From NCBI GenBank assembly GCA_021151685.1, contig JAGKWS010000021.1, forward strand, positions 1-44,385: a DNA stretch of 44,385 nucleotides, given 5' to 3'. This DNA comes from Chitinophagaceae bacterium (lineage in GTDB: Bacteria > Bacteroidota > Bacteroidia > Chitinophagales > Chitinophagaceae). This document shows, one piece after another, positions 16,904 to 24,653 of the stretch (the stretch's first letter is position 1; every line of letters begins with the position of its first letter). The notes beneath the pieces were generated by a model. It worked only from the letters and a program-made list of their open reading frames with translations. It did no database searches and had not been told where the DNA came from. The position numbers were made by a program, and so were the translations under genes.

Positions 16904-17275
16904 ATGAAAATAAGGATAAAAGGAAACTCGGTACGTATACGATTGTCGCGTAGCGAAACACAGCAATTGGCAGAAATCGGCCAGATAGAGGAAAGTACTC
17001 AGTTTGTAAATGGTTCGTTTTGTTATGTGCTGACGGCCAGTGATGCACATACCCATCTGGATGCCCATTTGGGTGATAACACCATTACCGTTTTGATGCC
17101 TGGTACACTCACCCGTAATTGGTTTGCCAATGATGTTGTTGGGTACGACCATCACGTAGCATTGCCGGATGGTGGGCAACTGTACCTGCTGATAGAGAAA
17201 GACTTTAAGTGCATAGACAATAGCATGGGCGAAGACCAGTCTGATAATTATGAAAATCCATCTCAGTCTTGTTAG
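16904..17275 (+). CDS. Small protein, probably DUF7009 family, next to fdhD
   Basis: This 123-residue soluble protein begins MKIRIKGNSVRIRLSRSE and contains RNWFANDVVGYDHHVALPDGG and LYLLIEKDFKCID. It ends with an acidic, Cys-terminated tail (EDQSDNYENPSQSC). I associate this pattern with a small Bacteroidetes family (DUF7009) seen next to molybdenum-enzyme genes, but this is recalled rather than checked. The 15-bp spacing from fdhD suggests one operon and a possible role around formate dehydrogenase or molybdenum cofactor delivery. The His-rich DHH and DAHTHLDAHLGD segments could bind metal. Confidence 0.6.
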   Translation: MKIRIKGNSVRIRLSRSETQQLAEIGQIEESTQFVNGSFCYVLTASDAHTHLDAHLGDNTITVLMPGTLTRNWFANDVVGYDHHVALPDGGQLYLLIEKDFKCIDNSMGEDQSDNYENPSQSC

Positions 17276-17285
17276 TATATGATAT

Positions 17286-17303
17286 GCAATTAGTTGTAAT
17301 TGC
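17286..17303. other. Small inverted repeat upstream of the sigma factor gene
   Basis: GCAATTA-GTTG-TAATTGC is a perfect 7-bp inverted repeat in the 43-bp gap before the ECF sigma gene. It could be an operator or a weak hairpin ending the fdhD unit, but there is no T-tract. Confidence 0.3.
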
Positions 17304-17318
17304 TAATGTAGTGTGTAG

Positions 17319-17846
17319 ATGAGTAACCAACTGCCAGATTTTATTGATTTGTACCACGGATATAAAGACCGGGTATTCAATCTGGCATTGAACTATGTGC
17401 AGAACCGAGAGGATGCAGAGGAAATAACACAAGATGTGTTTGTGGCCATACATCGCAATGCCAACTCTTTTAGGCATCAAGCGAACATCAGTACGTGGAT
17501 ATACAGAATTACCATCAACAAGTGTCAGGATGTGATGAAAGCAAGAAGCCGGAAAAAGCGATTCGGGTTCATTGTTTCTTTGCTGGGTATGGATGGTGGT
17601 GAGATACGTCCGCACTTCGACCATCCCGGCGTGCAAATGGAGCAGCGGCAAGCCACAGAGACACTTTTCAAATGCATCAACGAACTGCCTGAAAATCAGA
17701 AAACAGCCCTGCTTCTGGCTAAAACCGAGCAGAAAACACAAGCCGAAGTAGGCGAAATAATGGGCATTTCTGCCAAGGCAGCAGAATCGCTGATACAACG
17801 GGCCAAAGCCAATCTGGCAATAAAATTGAAGCAACGCGAGGGATAA
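17319..17846 (+). CDS. ECF RNA polymerase sigma factor
   Basis: This 175-residue sigma-70 family protein has only regions 2 and 4. Region 2 is FIDLYHGYKDRVFNLALNYV, EDAEEITQDVFVAIHRNANSF and ISTWIYRITINKCQD. Region 4 is INELPENQKTALLLAKTEQKTQAEVGEIMGISAKAAESLIQRAKANL, with the helix-turn-helix at about residues 143-165. Region 4 recognises the -35 element and region 2 the -10. The next gene, 23 bp on, codes for a small single-span membrane protein that fits an anti-sigma factor. The downstream periplasmic and copper-related genes are the likely regulon. Confidence 0.93.
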   Translation: MSNQLPDFIDLYHGYKDRVFNLALNYVQNREDAEEITQDVFVAIHRNANSFRHQANISTWIYRITINKCQDVMKARSRKKRFGFIVSLLGMDGGEIRPHFDHPGVQMEQRQATETLFKCINELPENQKTALLLAKTEQKTQAEVGEIMGISAKAAESLIQRAKANLAIKLKQREG

Positions 17847-17869
17847 CTATAAGATTGTCGTCTAACAAC

Positions 17870-18163
17870 ATGAAAGAACAAACAATGAAACGAAACGAAG
17901 AGAACGAATCATTGGCACTTTTGGACCAAATAGAGCGGGTAGATGCACCACCATTCCTGCTAATGCGCATACAGCAAAAGATACATGCGGTGCGTGCAGG
18001 AGAGGTATCGCCTGTAATGGCGTGGTCGGCCGGAATGGCTACCATACTGGTACTGGCATTAAATGTTTGGGTAGTAACCGGCCGTACTACCAACGAGCAG
18101 GCATCTGTTACTACCAGTGATAGTGTGAGTATGTTTTTTCCGAAAAACTCGATTTACGAATAA
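17870..18163 (+). CDS. Small single-span membrane protein, possible anti-sigma factor
   Basis: The ATG at 17870 gives 97 residues; 17885 (MKRNEENESL) is an equally possible start, and a TTG at 17855 is less likely. About 60 cytoplasmic residues (ALLDQIERVDAPPFLLMRIQQKI) precede one membrane segment (SAGMATILVLALNVWVV) and a short outside tail. This layout, directly after an ECF sigma gene, is that of minimal anti-sigma proteins, and VDAPPFLLMRIQQKI resembles the segment seen in Bacteroidetes proteins at this position. There is no zinc-binding anti-sigma (ZAS) HxxxCxxC motif. The role is inferred from position. Confidence 0.65.
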   Translation: MKEQTMKRNEENESLALLDQIERVDAPPFLLMRIQQKIHAVRAGEVSPVMAWSAGMATILVLALNVWVVTGRTTNEQASVTTSDSVSMFFPKNSIYE

Positions 18164-18169
18164 GAACCC

Positions 18170-18643
18170 ATGCAGAAAACGACACTTATATCGGCAGTTG
18201 CAGTGGGTCTTTTGGTCTCCAATCTGGCATTGGTGGCCCATGTATTGCGCACAGATAACCGTACACCGCATCCTCCACCACCCATGCATCAGCCCGGCGG
18301 ACCCAGAAACCTCATTATAGAAAGATTACACTTTGACGAGCAGCAAGTTGTCGCTTATCAGCAATTGATAGACCAACACCGTGCTGCGGTACTGGCGGGC
18401 GATAAACGGATACTGCAATTAAAAACGGAGTTGTACACATCGCTTTCAGCCCCTGCAGATAGTATTCGTACCGACTCTCTGGCAGCAGCAATAGCCAATG
18501 AGCAACGGCATATGGAAGAGGTGCATTACCATCATTTTGCCGACATAAAGAAGCTTTGCCATCCCGACCAACTCACTTACTTCAACGAGTTGGCTCCAGA
18601 ACTTGCCCAATTGTTTGGTCCACCACTTCACAGACCCCGGTAA
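18170..18643 (+). CDS. Periplasmic metal-sensor-like protein (CnrX/Spy/LTXXQ type)
   Basis: This 157-residue protein has an N-terminal membrane anchor (ISAVAVGLLVSNLALVAHVL), then a Pro/His-rich stretch (TPHPPPPMHQPGGP). A helical domain follows with LHFDEQQVVAYQQLIDQHRAAV, the RHMEEVHYHHFADIKKLCHPDQLTYFNEL segment and an end rich in His and Pro. This matches the heavy-metal-resistance/CpxP-like family, whose members sense metals or guard against misfolded periplasmic proteins. The HYHH and HPD residues are candidate ligands. It lies between the sigma/anti-sigma pair and the MbnP-like gene. In the CnrYXH system a CnrX-type sensor works with an ECF sigma and an anti-sigma, so a similar circuit is plausible here. 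Confidence 0.75.
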   Translation: MQKTTLISAVAVGLLVSNLALVAHVLRTDNRTPHPPPPMHQPGGPRNLIIERLHFDEQQVVAYQQLIDQHRAAVLAGDKRILQLKTELYTSLSAPADSIRTDSLAAAIANEQRHMEEVHYHHFADIKKLCHPDQLTYFNELAPELAQLFGPPLHRPR

Positions 18644-18644
18644 T

Positions 18645-19337
18645 ATGTTGAGACGGGTACTTATGGTATTTATAGTGGTATTGATGCGGTTGGCAGCATT
18701 TGCGCAAAAAGATGCAAGGCCTGTATTGGTGTGTTTTTTGCCACAGATGGGTAACGACTCTTTGCACCTCGGAAAAACCTACCCATGGCTTAACAGCACC
18801 ATTCAAATGGACCGGATGAGGTGTTATTTGTCTGGAATGCGACTCTACTATCAGCATAAACTGGTGTATACGGAATCCATAACTTATCGCTTGATAGATG
18901 CCGAAGATATTAGCACTTTATCAGTTGTTTTGGCTGTGCCACCACAAACCCGGTTCGATTCTCTTTCCTTTAGTATAGGTGTAGATAGCACAACCAATGT
19001 GTCTGGTGTTATGGGGGGCGATCTGGACCCTACAAAGGGTATGTACTGGACATGGCAAAGTGGCTACATCAATATGAAGATAGAAGGAAAGACCCCACTC
19101 AGCACAGCACGGCTACATGAGTTTCTGCTACACATTGGTGGCTATGCATGGCCCTATGCCACGGTGCGGCAGGTGGGTTTGAAGGTTGATAAAACAGAGC
19201 ATTTAGTTATAGGTATAGACGTTTTGCCTCTACTACAGGCAACAGATTTTATAAAAAACAACAGCATTATGGTTCCGGGTGCAGCTGCCGCCAGTTGTGC
19301 CAATAATGCGGTAGCCATGTTTCGCATATTGCCATGA
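18645..19337 (+). CDS. MbnP-like copper-binding secreted protein
   Basis: The start at 18645 follows the previous stop by one base and gives a 230-residue protein with a signal peptide (RRVLMVFIVVLMRLAAFAQ). The mature part matches the MbnP family: CFLPQMGNDSLHLGKTYP, MDRMRCYLSGMRLYYQ, FSIGVDSTTNVSGVMGGDLDP, and KGMYWTWQSGYINMKIEG. In the methanobactin system MbnP binds copper through a kynurenine made from a Trp by its partner MbnH. Trp135 and Trp137 in the WTW motif are natural candidates, though which Trp is modified is not established here. The next gene, overlapping by 4 bp, codes for a di-haem enzyme of exactly that partner type. Confidence 0.88.
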   Translation: MLRRVLMVFIVVLMRLAAFAQKDARPVLVCFLPQMGNDSLHLGKTYPWLNSTIQMDRMRCYLSGMRLYYQHKLVYTESITYRLIDAEDISTLSVVLAVPPQTRFDSLSFSIGVDSTTNVSGVMGGDLDPTKGMYWTWQSGYINMKIEGKTPLSTARLHEFLLHIGGYAWPYATVRQVGLKVDKTEHLVIGIDVLPLLQATDFIKNNSIMVPGAAAASCANNAVAMFRILP

Positions 19338-20359
19338 AGAAGTTGCTGGTACTAATGATATTTGCGGCTATAGCCCTTTCATTTACCCCAGGCAAGGGTA
19401 CAAGATTGCCTGTACCTGCAGGATGGCCTGCACCTGTTTACGATTTTTCTAAAAACCCTCTACAGTCAGACAAGATACTATTGGGTCGTGTACTGTTTTA
19501 CGACCCCATACTTTCGGCAGATAGCACTATTTCCTGTGTCAGTTGCCATTTGTCCTATTCTGCTTTCACCCACATAGACCATGCGCTAAGTCATGGCATA
19601 AACGGACGGATAGGCACCCGAAATTCGCCTGCACTGATGAATCTGGCATGGGGCAAACTGTATATGTGGGATGGTGCTATCAATCACTTAGACGTGCAGC
19701 CATTGGCACCCATTGCCCATCCCGATGAGATGGCGTATCGTATAGATAGTGTAGTCATCAGATTGAATCGTTCTCCCCTGTACCGCAAACTCTTTGTGAA
19801 AGCATGGGGCGACAGTGTTGCTACAGGTGAACGTATGCTGAAATCGATGGCTCAGTTTATGACTACACTCATCAGTGCTGAGTCGAAGTACGATTCGGTA
19901 TTGCGTAGTGCGCCCGGCGTGGCATTCACGGCACAGGAGGCCAAAGGGTATCAATTGTTTCGGCAACATTGTGCCAGTTGCCATACCGAGCCATTATTTA
20001 CCAATAACAACTTTGCCAATAATGGACTTGCTGTAGATACCACACTGAACGATGTGGGGCGCATAAAAATAACAGGCAAAGCATCTGACTCGCTGAAATT
20101 CAAGATACCTACCCTGCGCAATTGTGAACTTACCTACCCCTACATGCACGATGGCCGGTTCAAAACACTGAGAGAAGTAGTGCAACACTACACTACAGGC
20201 ATACAACATACAGCTACGCTGGCACCACAATTGCAACAGTCAGTGCCACTTACAGCGAATGAACGAGTAGATTTGATTGCCTTTTTACTGACCCTTACAG
20301 ATAAAAAATTCATCTTTAATCCCAACTTCGGGTTCCCAAAAGAAATATTGATGCCGTAG
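19334..20359 (+). CDS. Di-haem cytochrome c peroxidase, MbnH/MauG-like
   Basis: This 341-residue exported protein (KLLVLMIFAAIALSF signal) has two c-type haem sites, C68VSCH72 and C213ASCH217. It shows the usual peroxidase/MauG order: LGRVLFYDPILSADSTISCVSCH, GRIGTRNSPALMNLAWGKLYMWDG, then GYQLFRQHCASCHTEPLFTN, NDVGRIKITG, KIPTLRNCELTYPYMHDGRF. Members either reduce hydrogen peroxide or, like MauG and MbnH, oxidise a Trp on a partner protein. The 4-bp ATGA overlap with the MbnP-like gene favours the MbnH role over a plain peroxidase. Haem attachment would need the cytochrome c maturation system in the periplasm. Confidence 0.92.
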   Translation: MKKLLVLMIFAAIALSFTPGKGTRLPVPAGWPAPVYDFSKNPLQSDKILLGRVLFYDPILSADSTISCVSCHLSYSAFTHIDHALSHGINGRIGTRNSPALMNLAWGKLYMWDGAINHLDVQPLAPIAHPDEMAYRIDSVVIRLNRSPLYRKLFVKAWGDSVATGERMLKSMAQFMTTLISAESKYDSVLRSAPGVAFTAQEAKGYQLFRQHCASCHTEPLFTNNNFANNGLAVDTTLNDVGRIKITGKASDSLKFKIPTLRNCELTYPYMHDGRFKTLREVVQHYTTGIQHTATLAPQLQQSVPLTANERVDLIAFLLTLTDKKFIFNPNFGFPKEILMP

Positions 20360-20420
20360 CGGGGGATTTACGAAGCATTGTCGTCCAAATAACTAATAAA
20401 CACCCCAAAACAACCAACAG

Positions 20421-21782
20421 ATGAATAAAGCACTCCTGGTTGCCGCATTGTTAAGTGCCACTGCGGCTGACGCACAAACAAACCCTGCCATCACCAAGTG
20501 GCTCATCAACGCTACCGGCATTACCGGCAGACACTATGTGAGTGGTAGTTCTACGCCTATATCAGACACCTACCCTGCCAATGTGCAAACGGTACAATAT
20601 TCTGCCAATAACAGCTATGTAAAGGCAAGCGGTATTCCATCATACATTGTAGGCCCCTACCTCGATGGTAATCCATCTTTTGCATCCAATAACAATCATA
20701 TTTTCAAGATTCCGCTGAACCCTGTGCAAAATACCGGTACACCTGTGTACACCTCTTTGGGGTCTATTGGTGTATTTATAAATGGTGTGCCTATGTACAA
20801 TGGTAAGGATGCCTTCTCTTACAAAGCAGCTACAGGTACCAATGTGCAAATGGGAGATGGGGTTTGGAACCGAGATGCGATTGTGGCTGAGAGAAGCGGT
20901 TTCGACTGTGCCAAGGGACATCCATCACCCATCAGTACTGGCGGACCGGGCGGGCCAATAACCGGCGGTACTTATCACCATCACCAGAACCCTACCGCAT
21001 TCAACCTCGATATTGTTCCTATATCCAACGTTTGCGATCTGTATCTGGCCGATGGTTTATACAACATTAACGCTTTCTCCCATTCGCCACTCATTGGCTT
21101 TGCGTTTGATGGCTTTCCGGTTTATGGTGCCTATGGCTATGCCAATGCAGATGGTACCGGGGGCATCACCCGTATACGCAGCAGCTACCGCCTGCGCAGC
21201 ATTACCGCCCGTACCCATTATGCCGATGGTACTGATGTAGCCGACGGACCTGCTGTGAGCAGCACCTTTCCGCTGGGTATGTATATGGAAGACTATGAGT
21301 ATGTGGCAGGCTATGGCGATTTGGATGCACACAATGGTCGTTTCTGTAAAACACCAGAATATCCATCTGGCATATACTGTTATTTTGCTACGGTAGATGC
21401 TAACTGGAATTCGGCATTCCCATATCTCGTTGGCCCCACCTATTATGGCATCAATAGTGGCGGCAAGGTGACCACCATAACAGAAACGGTAACAGACTAT
21501 CACCCTACTACAGCCGTGGCACATATAGCCGGCGGACTGGACATAAATGTATACCCCAGCCCTGCAAGCGACCTCATTGCTGTGCAAACCGGCAATGTAG
21601 TAGCGGCCGATATGGACATAGCCCTGTACGACATGATGGGGAGGTTGGTGTATTCAGGCAAAATCAATCAGGGTAGCACCATTTCGCATATAGACACCCG
21701 CACATTGTACAGTGGTGACTACATTTTGAAGATTACATGCGGAGCAGATATGATAACAAAAACGGTGTCTGTTACTAAATAG
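20421..21782 (+). CDS. YHYH-family secreted protein with T9SS-type sorting domain
   Basis: This 453-residue protein has a short signal peptide (KALLVAALLSATAADAQ), a YHYH-type domain over roughly residues 60-345, and a C-terminal T9SS-like domain (GGLDINVYPSPASDLIAVQ, MDIALYDMMGRLVYSGKI, GDYILKITCG). The signature region reads GGTYHHHQNP at about 183-192, so the name-giving YHYH is YHHH here. LIGFAFDGFPVYGAYG and GMYMEDYEYVAGYGDLDAHNGRF are strongly family-like. The His-rich core suggests metal binding; no biochemical function is established that I know of. It follows the MbnP/MbnH pair by 61 bp and may belong to the same regulon. Confidence 0.88.
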   Translation: MNKALLVAALLSATAADAQTNPAITKWLINATGITGRHYVSGSSTPISDTYPANVQTVQYSANNSYVKASGIPSYIVGPYLDGNPSFASNNNHIFKIPLNPVQNTGTPVYTSLGSIGVFINGVPMYNGKDAFSYKAATGTNVQMGDGVWNRDAIVAERSGFDCAKGHPSPISTGGPGGPITGGTYHHHQNPTAFNLDIVPISNVCDLYLADGLYNINAFSHSPLIGFAFDGFPVYGAYGYANADGTGGITRIRSSYRLRSITARTHYADGTDVADGPAVSSTFPLGMYMEDYEYVAGYGDLDAHNGRFCKTPEYPSGIYCYFATVDANWNSAFPYLVGPTYYGINSGGKVTTITETVTDYHPTTAVAHIAGGLDINVYPSPASDLIAVQTGNVVAADMDIALYDMMGRLVYSGKINQGSTISHIDTRTLYSGDYILKITCGADMITKTVSVTK

Positions 21783-21802
21783 TAATAGCCTGTAAGATTT
21801 TT

Positions 21803-22567
21803 CTACAACCCAAAAATACTAAGTGCATTAGCAGTGGTAACATCGGCAACGGTAGCCACTGCTATTCCTTTTATAGCAGCTATAGTGTCTGCTATTACAG
21901 GTATATAAGCACTTTCGTTTCTGCGGCCACGGTGCGGTACAGGTGCCAGGTAGGGGGCATCTGTTTCCAAAACCAGGTGTTGTAGTGGTATTTCGCTTAC
22001 TATTTCGTCCAATCCACTTTTTTTGTAGGTAACTACCCCACCTATACCCAAATGGAACCCACAGCGCACTATGTCTTGCGCCTGTGCTACAGAGCCGCTG
22101 TAACAATGAAATATGCCCCGAAGCCTGCTGTTATTTCTGTCTTTCACAATTTGTAGACAATCTTGTGTAGACTCCCTGCTGTGTATCACAATAGGTATAT
22201 CGTATTGTAATGCAAGATCTATCTGTGCCTGAAACGCTTCAATTTGCTGTGCTTTCCACGATAAGTCCCAATAATAATCAAGTCCAATTTCGCCAACGGC
22301 CGAAAATGTTCTTTTCTGTAACCATGAGGCAACAAGGTCCAATTCGGTTTTATAGTCGTCTTTTACGTAACAGGGGTGCAGGCCCATGCCGGGTAAACAA
22401 TTTTGTGGCCATTTTTCTGCCATCGTCATCATTCCATCAATCGTCTCGCTATTGCAATTGGGCATGTACATATATTGCACACCAGCTGCCAGTGCTCTGG
22501 CAATCTGCTCTTCGTCTGCCATCAACCTACTATCGTAGAGATGGGTATGGGTATCGAAAAAAATCAT
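21803..22567 (-). CDS. TatD family metal-dependent hydrolase
   Basis: TatD-family enzymes are metal-dependent 3'-5' exonucleases or other phosphohydrolases with a TIM barrel. The start at 22567 (MIFFDTHTHLYDSRL) puts the metal-binding HxH at the N terminus as in the family. The reading from 22693 adds 42 residues that overlap the deacetylase gene. Other marks are AVGEIGLDYYWDLS, IPIVIHSRES, GIFHCYSGSVAQA, and LVLETDAPYLAPVPHRGRRNE, which supply the remaining metal ligands. The product is 254 residues, normal length. It converges on the YHYH gene with 20 bp between stops. Confidence 0.94.
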   Translation of the reverse strand: MIFFDTHTHLYDSRLMADEEQIARALAAGVQYMYMPNCNSETIDGMMTMAEKWPQNCLPGMGLHPCYVKDDYKTELDLVASWLQKRTFSAVGEIGLDYYWDLSWKAQQIEAFQAQIDLALQYDIPIVIHSRESTQDCLQIVKDRNNSRLRGIFHCYSGSVAQAQDIVRCGFHLGIGGVVTYKKSGLDEIVSEIPLQHLVLETDAPYLAPVPHRGRRNESAYIPVIADTIAAIKGIAVATVADVTTANALSIFGL

Positions 22568-22573
22568 TGGAAG

Positions 22574-22581
22574 CAAAAATA
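22574..22581 (-). promoter_or_regulatory. Candidate -7 element TATTTTTG for tatD
   Basis: The minus strand reads TATTTTTG, matching TAnnTTTG, 6 nt upstream of the preferred TatD start and inside the short gap after the deacetylase gene. This supports both the chosen start and an independent promoter. It is a half-site only. Confidence 0.4.
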
Positions 22582-22602
22582 GGATAGAAGCCCGAAATGT
22601 GT

Positions 22603-23313
22603 TTACATACCACCTGGTAAAGCCTTCATGGCCCAGCCCCGGGCTGCACAATGTGCCAGAACCACCGGCAATGTTTCTTGCAGACGGGGCCATGCTTTCT
22701 CGCTATCATGAAAAACAACAATAGCACCCGGTGCTATATGTTGCAAAACATTATTAGTGCATTGTTGTGGGGTCAGGTTATTATCAAAGTCGCCGCTGAG
22801 TATATCCCACATATACACGCGTGTGTGCATGTTGCGCTGTACCAAACGTATGTATTGAGACAAGCGCATACGACCGTACGGAGGGCGAAAGATGTGCCCT
22901 TCTATGTGGCGGCCAGCCTGTGCTATGTTTCTGAGATAGTGATTGGTGTTTGTCTTCCAACCATTCAGATGATTGTAGGTGTGATTTCCTGTGGTATGCC
23001 CTGCCAATTTAATGCTATTGTACACATTGGGGTAGCGCACCACATTGTTGCCTACACAAAAAAATGTAGCTTTTGCGCCGTACGCATCCAGTTGATTCAT
23101 TACCCATTGGGTTATATGAGGATGTGGCCCATCGTCAAATGTCAGATACACAGCATTATCGGCCGTTACAGGCATGCGCCAAATCATACCCTTTGGGAAG
23201 AAACGGGGCATACACGCTGGAGTTTTTACCCAATAAGAGACCATTACACAAAGTAAAAACAAAAGTGTATGCTGTAGATAAAATACTTCTTCAACCCAAC
23301 CGGGCAATTGCAT
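22603..23313 (-). CDS. Polysaccharide deacetylase (NodB homology, carbohydrate esterase 4)
   Basis: This 236-residue protein has an N-terminal membrane segment (TLLFLLCVMVSYWV), so it is probably anchored facing the periplasm. It carries all NodB motifs: AVYLTFDDGPHP (catalytic base and metal Asp), GHTTGNHTYNHLN (metal His pair), FRPPYGRMRLSQ, MWDILSGDFD, and IVVFHDSEKA. The family removes acetyl groups from peptidoglycan, chitin-like or other N-acetylated sugars; which one is not visible. The ATG overlaps the stop of the upstream membrane-protein gene by 1 nt (TAATG), indicating coupled translation. Confidence 0.93.
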   Translation of the reverse strand: MQLPGWVEEVFYLQHTLLFLLCVMVSYWVKTPACMPRFFPKGMIWRMPVTADNAVYLTFDDGPHPHITQWVMNQLDAYGAKATFFCVGNNVVRYPNVYNSIKLAGHTTGNHTYNHLNGWKTNTNHYLRNIAQAGRHIEGHIFRPPYGRMRLSQYIRLVQRNMHTRVYMWDILSGDFDNNLTPQQCTNNVLQHIAPGAIVVFHDSEKAWPRLQETLPVVLAHCAARGWAMKALPGGM

Positions 23314-23912
23314 TATGCGGGCACCACATGCGACATTGAATTATGCAACCCATTTGTGTCTGTAGCAGAAGGAGTACCAACCACCCTACCCTGCGATGAT
23401 GGAATCTTTACTATTCCGGTAGTAGCCAGTAAATGACGCTGCTCAATTGCCTCCATAGCTGCGCGACGTAGCAAATGTTGACTTACAATAATTTTTATAT
23501 CATGACCAGCATTTCGTAAAATATCGTTTTTCAGCCGAACTGAACGAACAAGACGAGCAATAACCAGTAAACCGATTGCAAAAACACCTGCCAGTGCATA
23601 AACGGAAGCTGATAGCAGTGTAATGTTGGTGCCGGCTAATGCGCTGCGTGCATCGGGGTTGTAATGTACTGTATTCAGCAAACTGAATGGGTAGATACGG
23701 TGCATTGTAACAGCAAAAACAATAGCAGCCACACTACCCACATAGCTGCAGTACTCTGCAATAAAAAGAGATGTGGAACTGTACAAGTTCTGCGCAGCGG
23801 GCATGCGTAGCGATGTGCCTAATGGGTCAAGAATTTCCAATTGGTCGTTAATCATTAGCCGTTCTTCCCGGAACTCGGCCAGAAGGTCGTCTTTGAGGGT
23901 GGTTAATGACAT
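23313..23912 (-). CDS. Two-span membrane protein of unknown function
   Basis: I do not recognise this protein. The start at 23912 (MSLTTLKDDLLAEFREERL) gives 199 residues. It is preferred over 23957 because a promoter-like TACTTTTG lies between the two. Two hydrophobic segments (YVGSVAAIVFAVTMHRI and ASVYALAGVFAIGLLVIARLV) are separated by ~30 residues that would lie outside. The C-terminal ~65 residues are basic and helical (RSVRLKNDILRNAGHDIKIIVSQHLLRRAAMEAI). It is translationally coupled to the polysaccharide deacetylase, so an envelope role is plausible. Confidence 0.7.
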   Translation of the reverse strand: MSLTTLKDDLLAEFREERLMINDQLEILDPLGTSLRMPAAQNLYSSTSLFIAEYCSYVGSVAAIVFAVTMHRIYPFSLLNTVHYNPDARSALAGTNITLLSASVYALAGVFAIGLLVIARLVRSVRLKNDILRNAGHDIKIIVSQHLLRRAAMEAIEQRHLLATTGIVKIPSSQGRVVGTPSATDTNGLHNSMSHVVPA

Positions 23913-23930
23913 AGTTGTGAATGTTTGCAA

Positions 23931-23958
23931 CAAAAGTAACATTGCAGTAACAATCAAA
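23931..23958 (-). promoter_or_regulatory. Candidate promoter: TTTG, 16 nt, TACTTTTG
   Basis: On the minus strand a TTTG (23958-23955) is followed after 16 nt by TACTTTTG (23938-23931). These fit the Bacteroidetes -33/-7 pair with spacing slightly short of the usual 17-23. The start codon of the membrane protein/deacetylase operon is 18 nt downstream. This is the best two-part promoter I see in the window. Confidence 0.5.
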
Positions 23959-24038
23959 TCTTATAGAGTAATCCACAGACTGTTAGTTGCGTTTTCTGTT
24001 ATGTAGTTATAAGAAAACATTAGCTGTAGCGTACCCAC

Positions 24039-24584
24039 ATGAGCAATATCTTTGGGGCTATGTTGTCATTGTTTGGTAATAAGTCTACAGAGCAGGTGCC
24101 CGCCAGTATTTACGATTTTGAAATTGCCTCTATTGCCGGAGATACTATTCGATTTTCGGCCTTTAAGGGGAAAAAGATATTAATTGTCAACACGGCATCT
24201 TTTTGTGGGTTCACTCCACAATACGAAGGTTTGGAAAAAATATACCAACTTTATGGCAATTCGTTGGTGATAGTTGGTGTACCATCCAACGACTTCTTGT
24301 TTCAGGAGCCACTTTCCAACAAAAAGATAGCCGAATTTTGTAAAGTACGGTTTGGTGTAACATTTCCACTTGCAGCCAAGCAGGTGGTAAAGGGTAAAAA
24401 TAAGCACATCTTGTATCGCTGGCTTACAGAAAAAAAGTATAATGGGTACGCTGATAGCGATGTGAAATGGAATTTTCAGAAATACCTTATTGATGAGAAC
24501 GGTTCTTTAGTAAATGTATTTCCGCATCAAATGCCACCAGATGACCCGGAAATAATAAAGGCAATAGAAAATCGACCGATTTGA
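24039..24584 (+). CDS. Glutathione peroxidase family thiol peroxidase
   Basis: This 181-residue thioredoxin-fold peroxidase reduces hydrogen peroxide or lipid peroxides. The peroxidatic Cys56 lies in ILIVNTASFCGFTPQYEGL. The other tetrad residues are the Gln of PSNDFLFQEP and the Trp/Asn of VKWNFQKYLID. It is a Cys, not selenocysteine, enzyme. Such bacterial forms usually use thioredoxin rather than glutathione. The N-terminal ~20 residues (MSNIFGAMLSLFGNKSTEQ) are mildly hydrophobic but not a clear signal peptide. Confidence 0.94.
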   Translation: MSNIFGAMLSLFGNKSTEQVPASIYDFEIASIAGDTIRFSAFKGKKILIVNTASFCGFTPQYEGLEKIYQLYGNSLVIVGVPSNDFLFQEPLSNKKIAEFCKVRFGVTFPLAAKQVVKGKNKHILYRWLTEKKYNGYADSDVKWNFQKYLIDENGSLVNVFPHQMPPDDPEIIKAIENRPI

Positions 24585-24613
24585 TGGTTATGGTGCTTTT
24601 GCGTAATAATTTT

Positions 24614-24621
24614 TATTTTTG
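24614..24621 (+). promoter_or_regulatory. Candidate -7 element TATTTTTG for yajQ
   Basis: TATTTTTG matches TAnnTTTG and lies 32 nt upstream of the YajQ ATG, a normal leader length. A TTTTG at 24597-24601 is 12 nt upstream, too close for a standard -33 box. Confidence 0.45.
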
Positions 24622-24653
24622 CGTGTCTTAACACTTCATCAAACGTTCAACAT

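Noticed and set aside
17205..17834. 209-codon minus-strand frame opposite the ECF sigma gene
   Set aside because: It is Cys/His/Tyr-rich antisense of a clear sigma factor.
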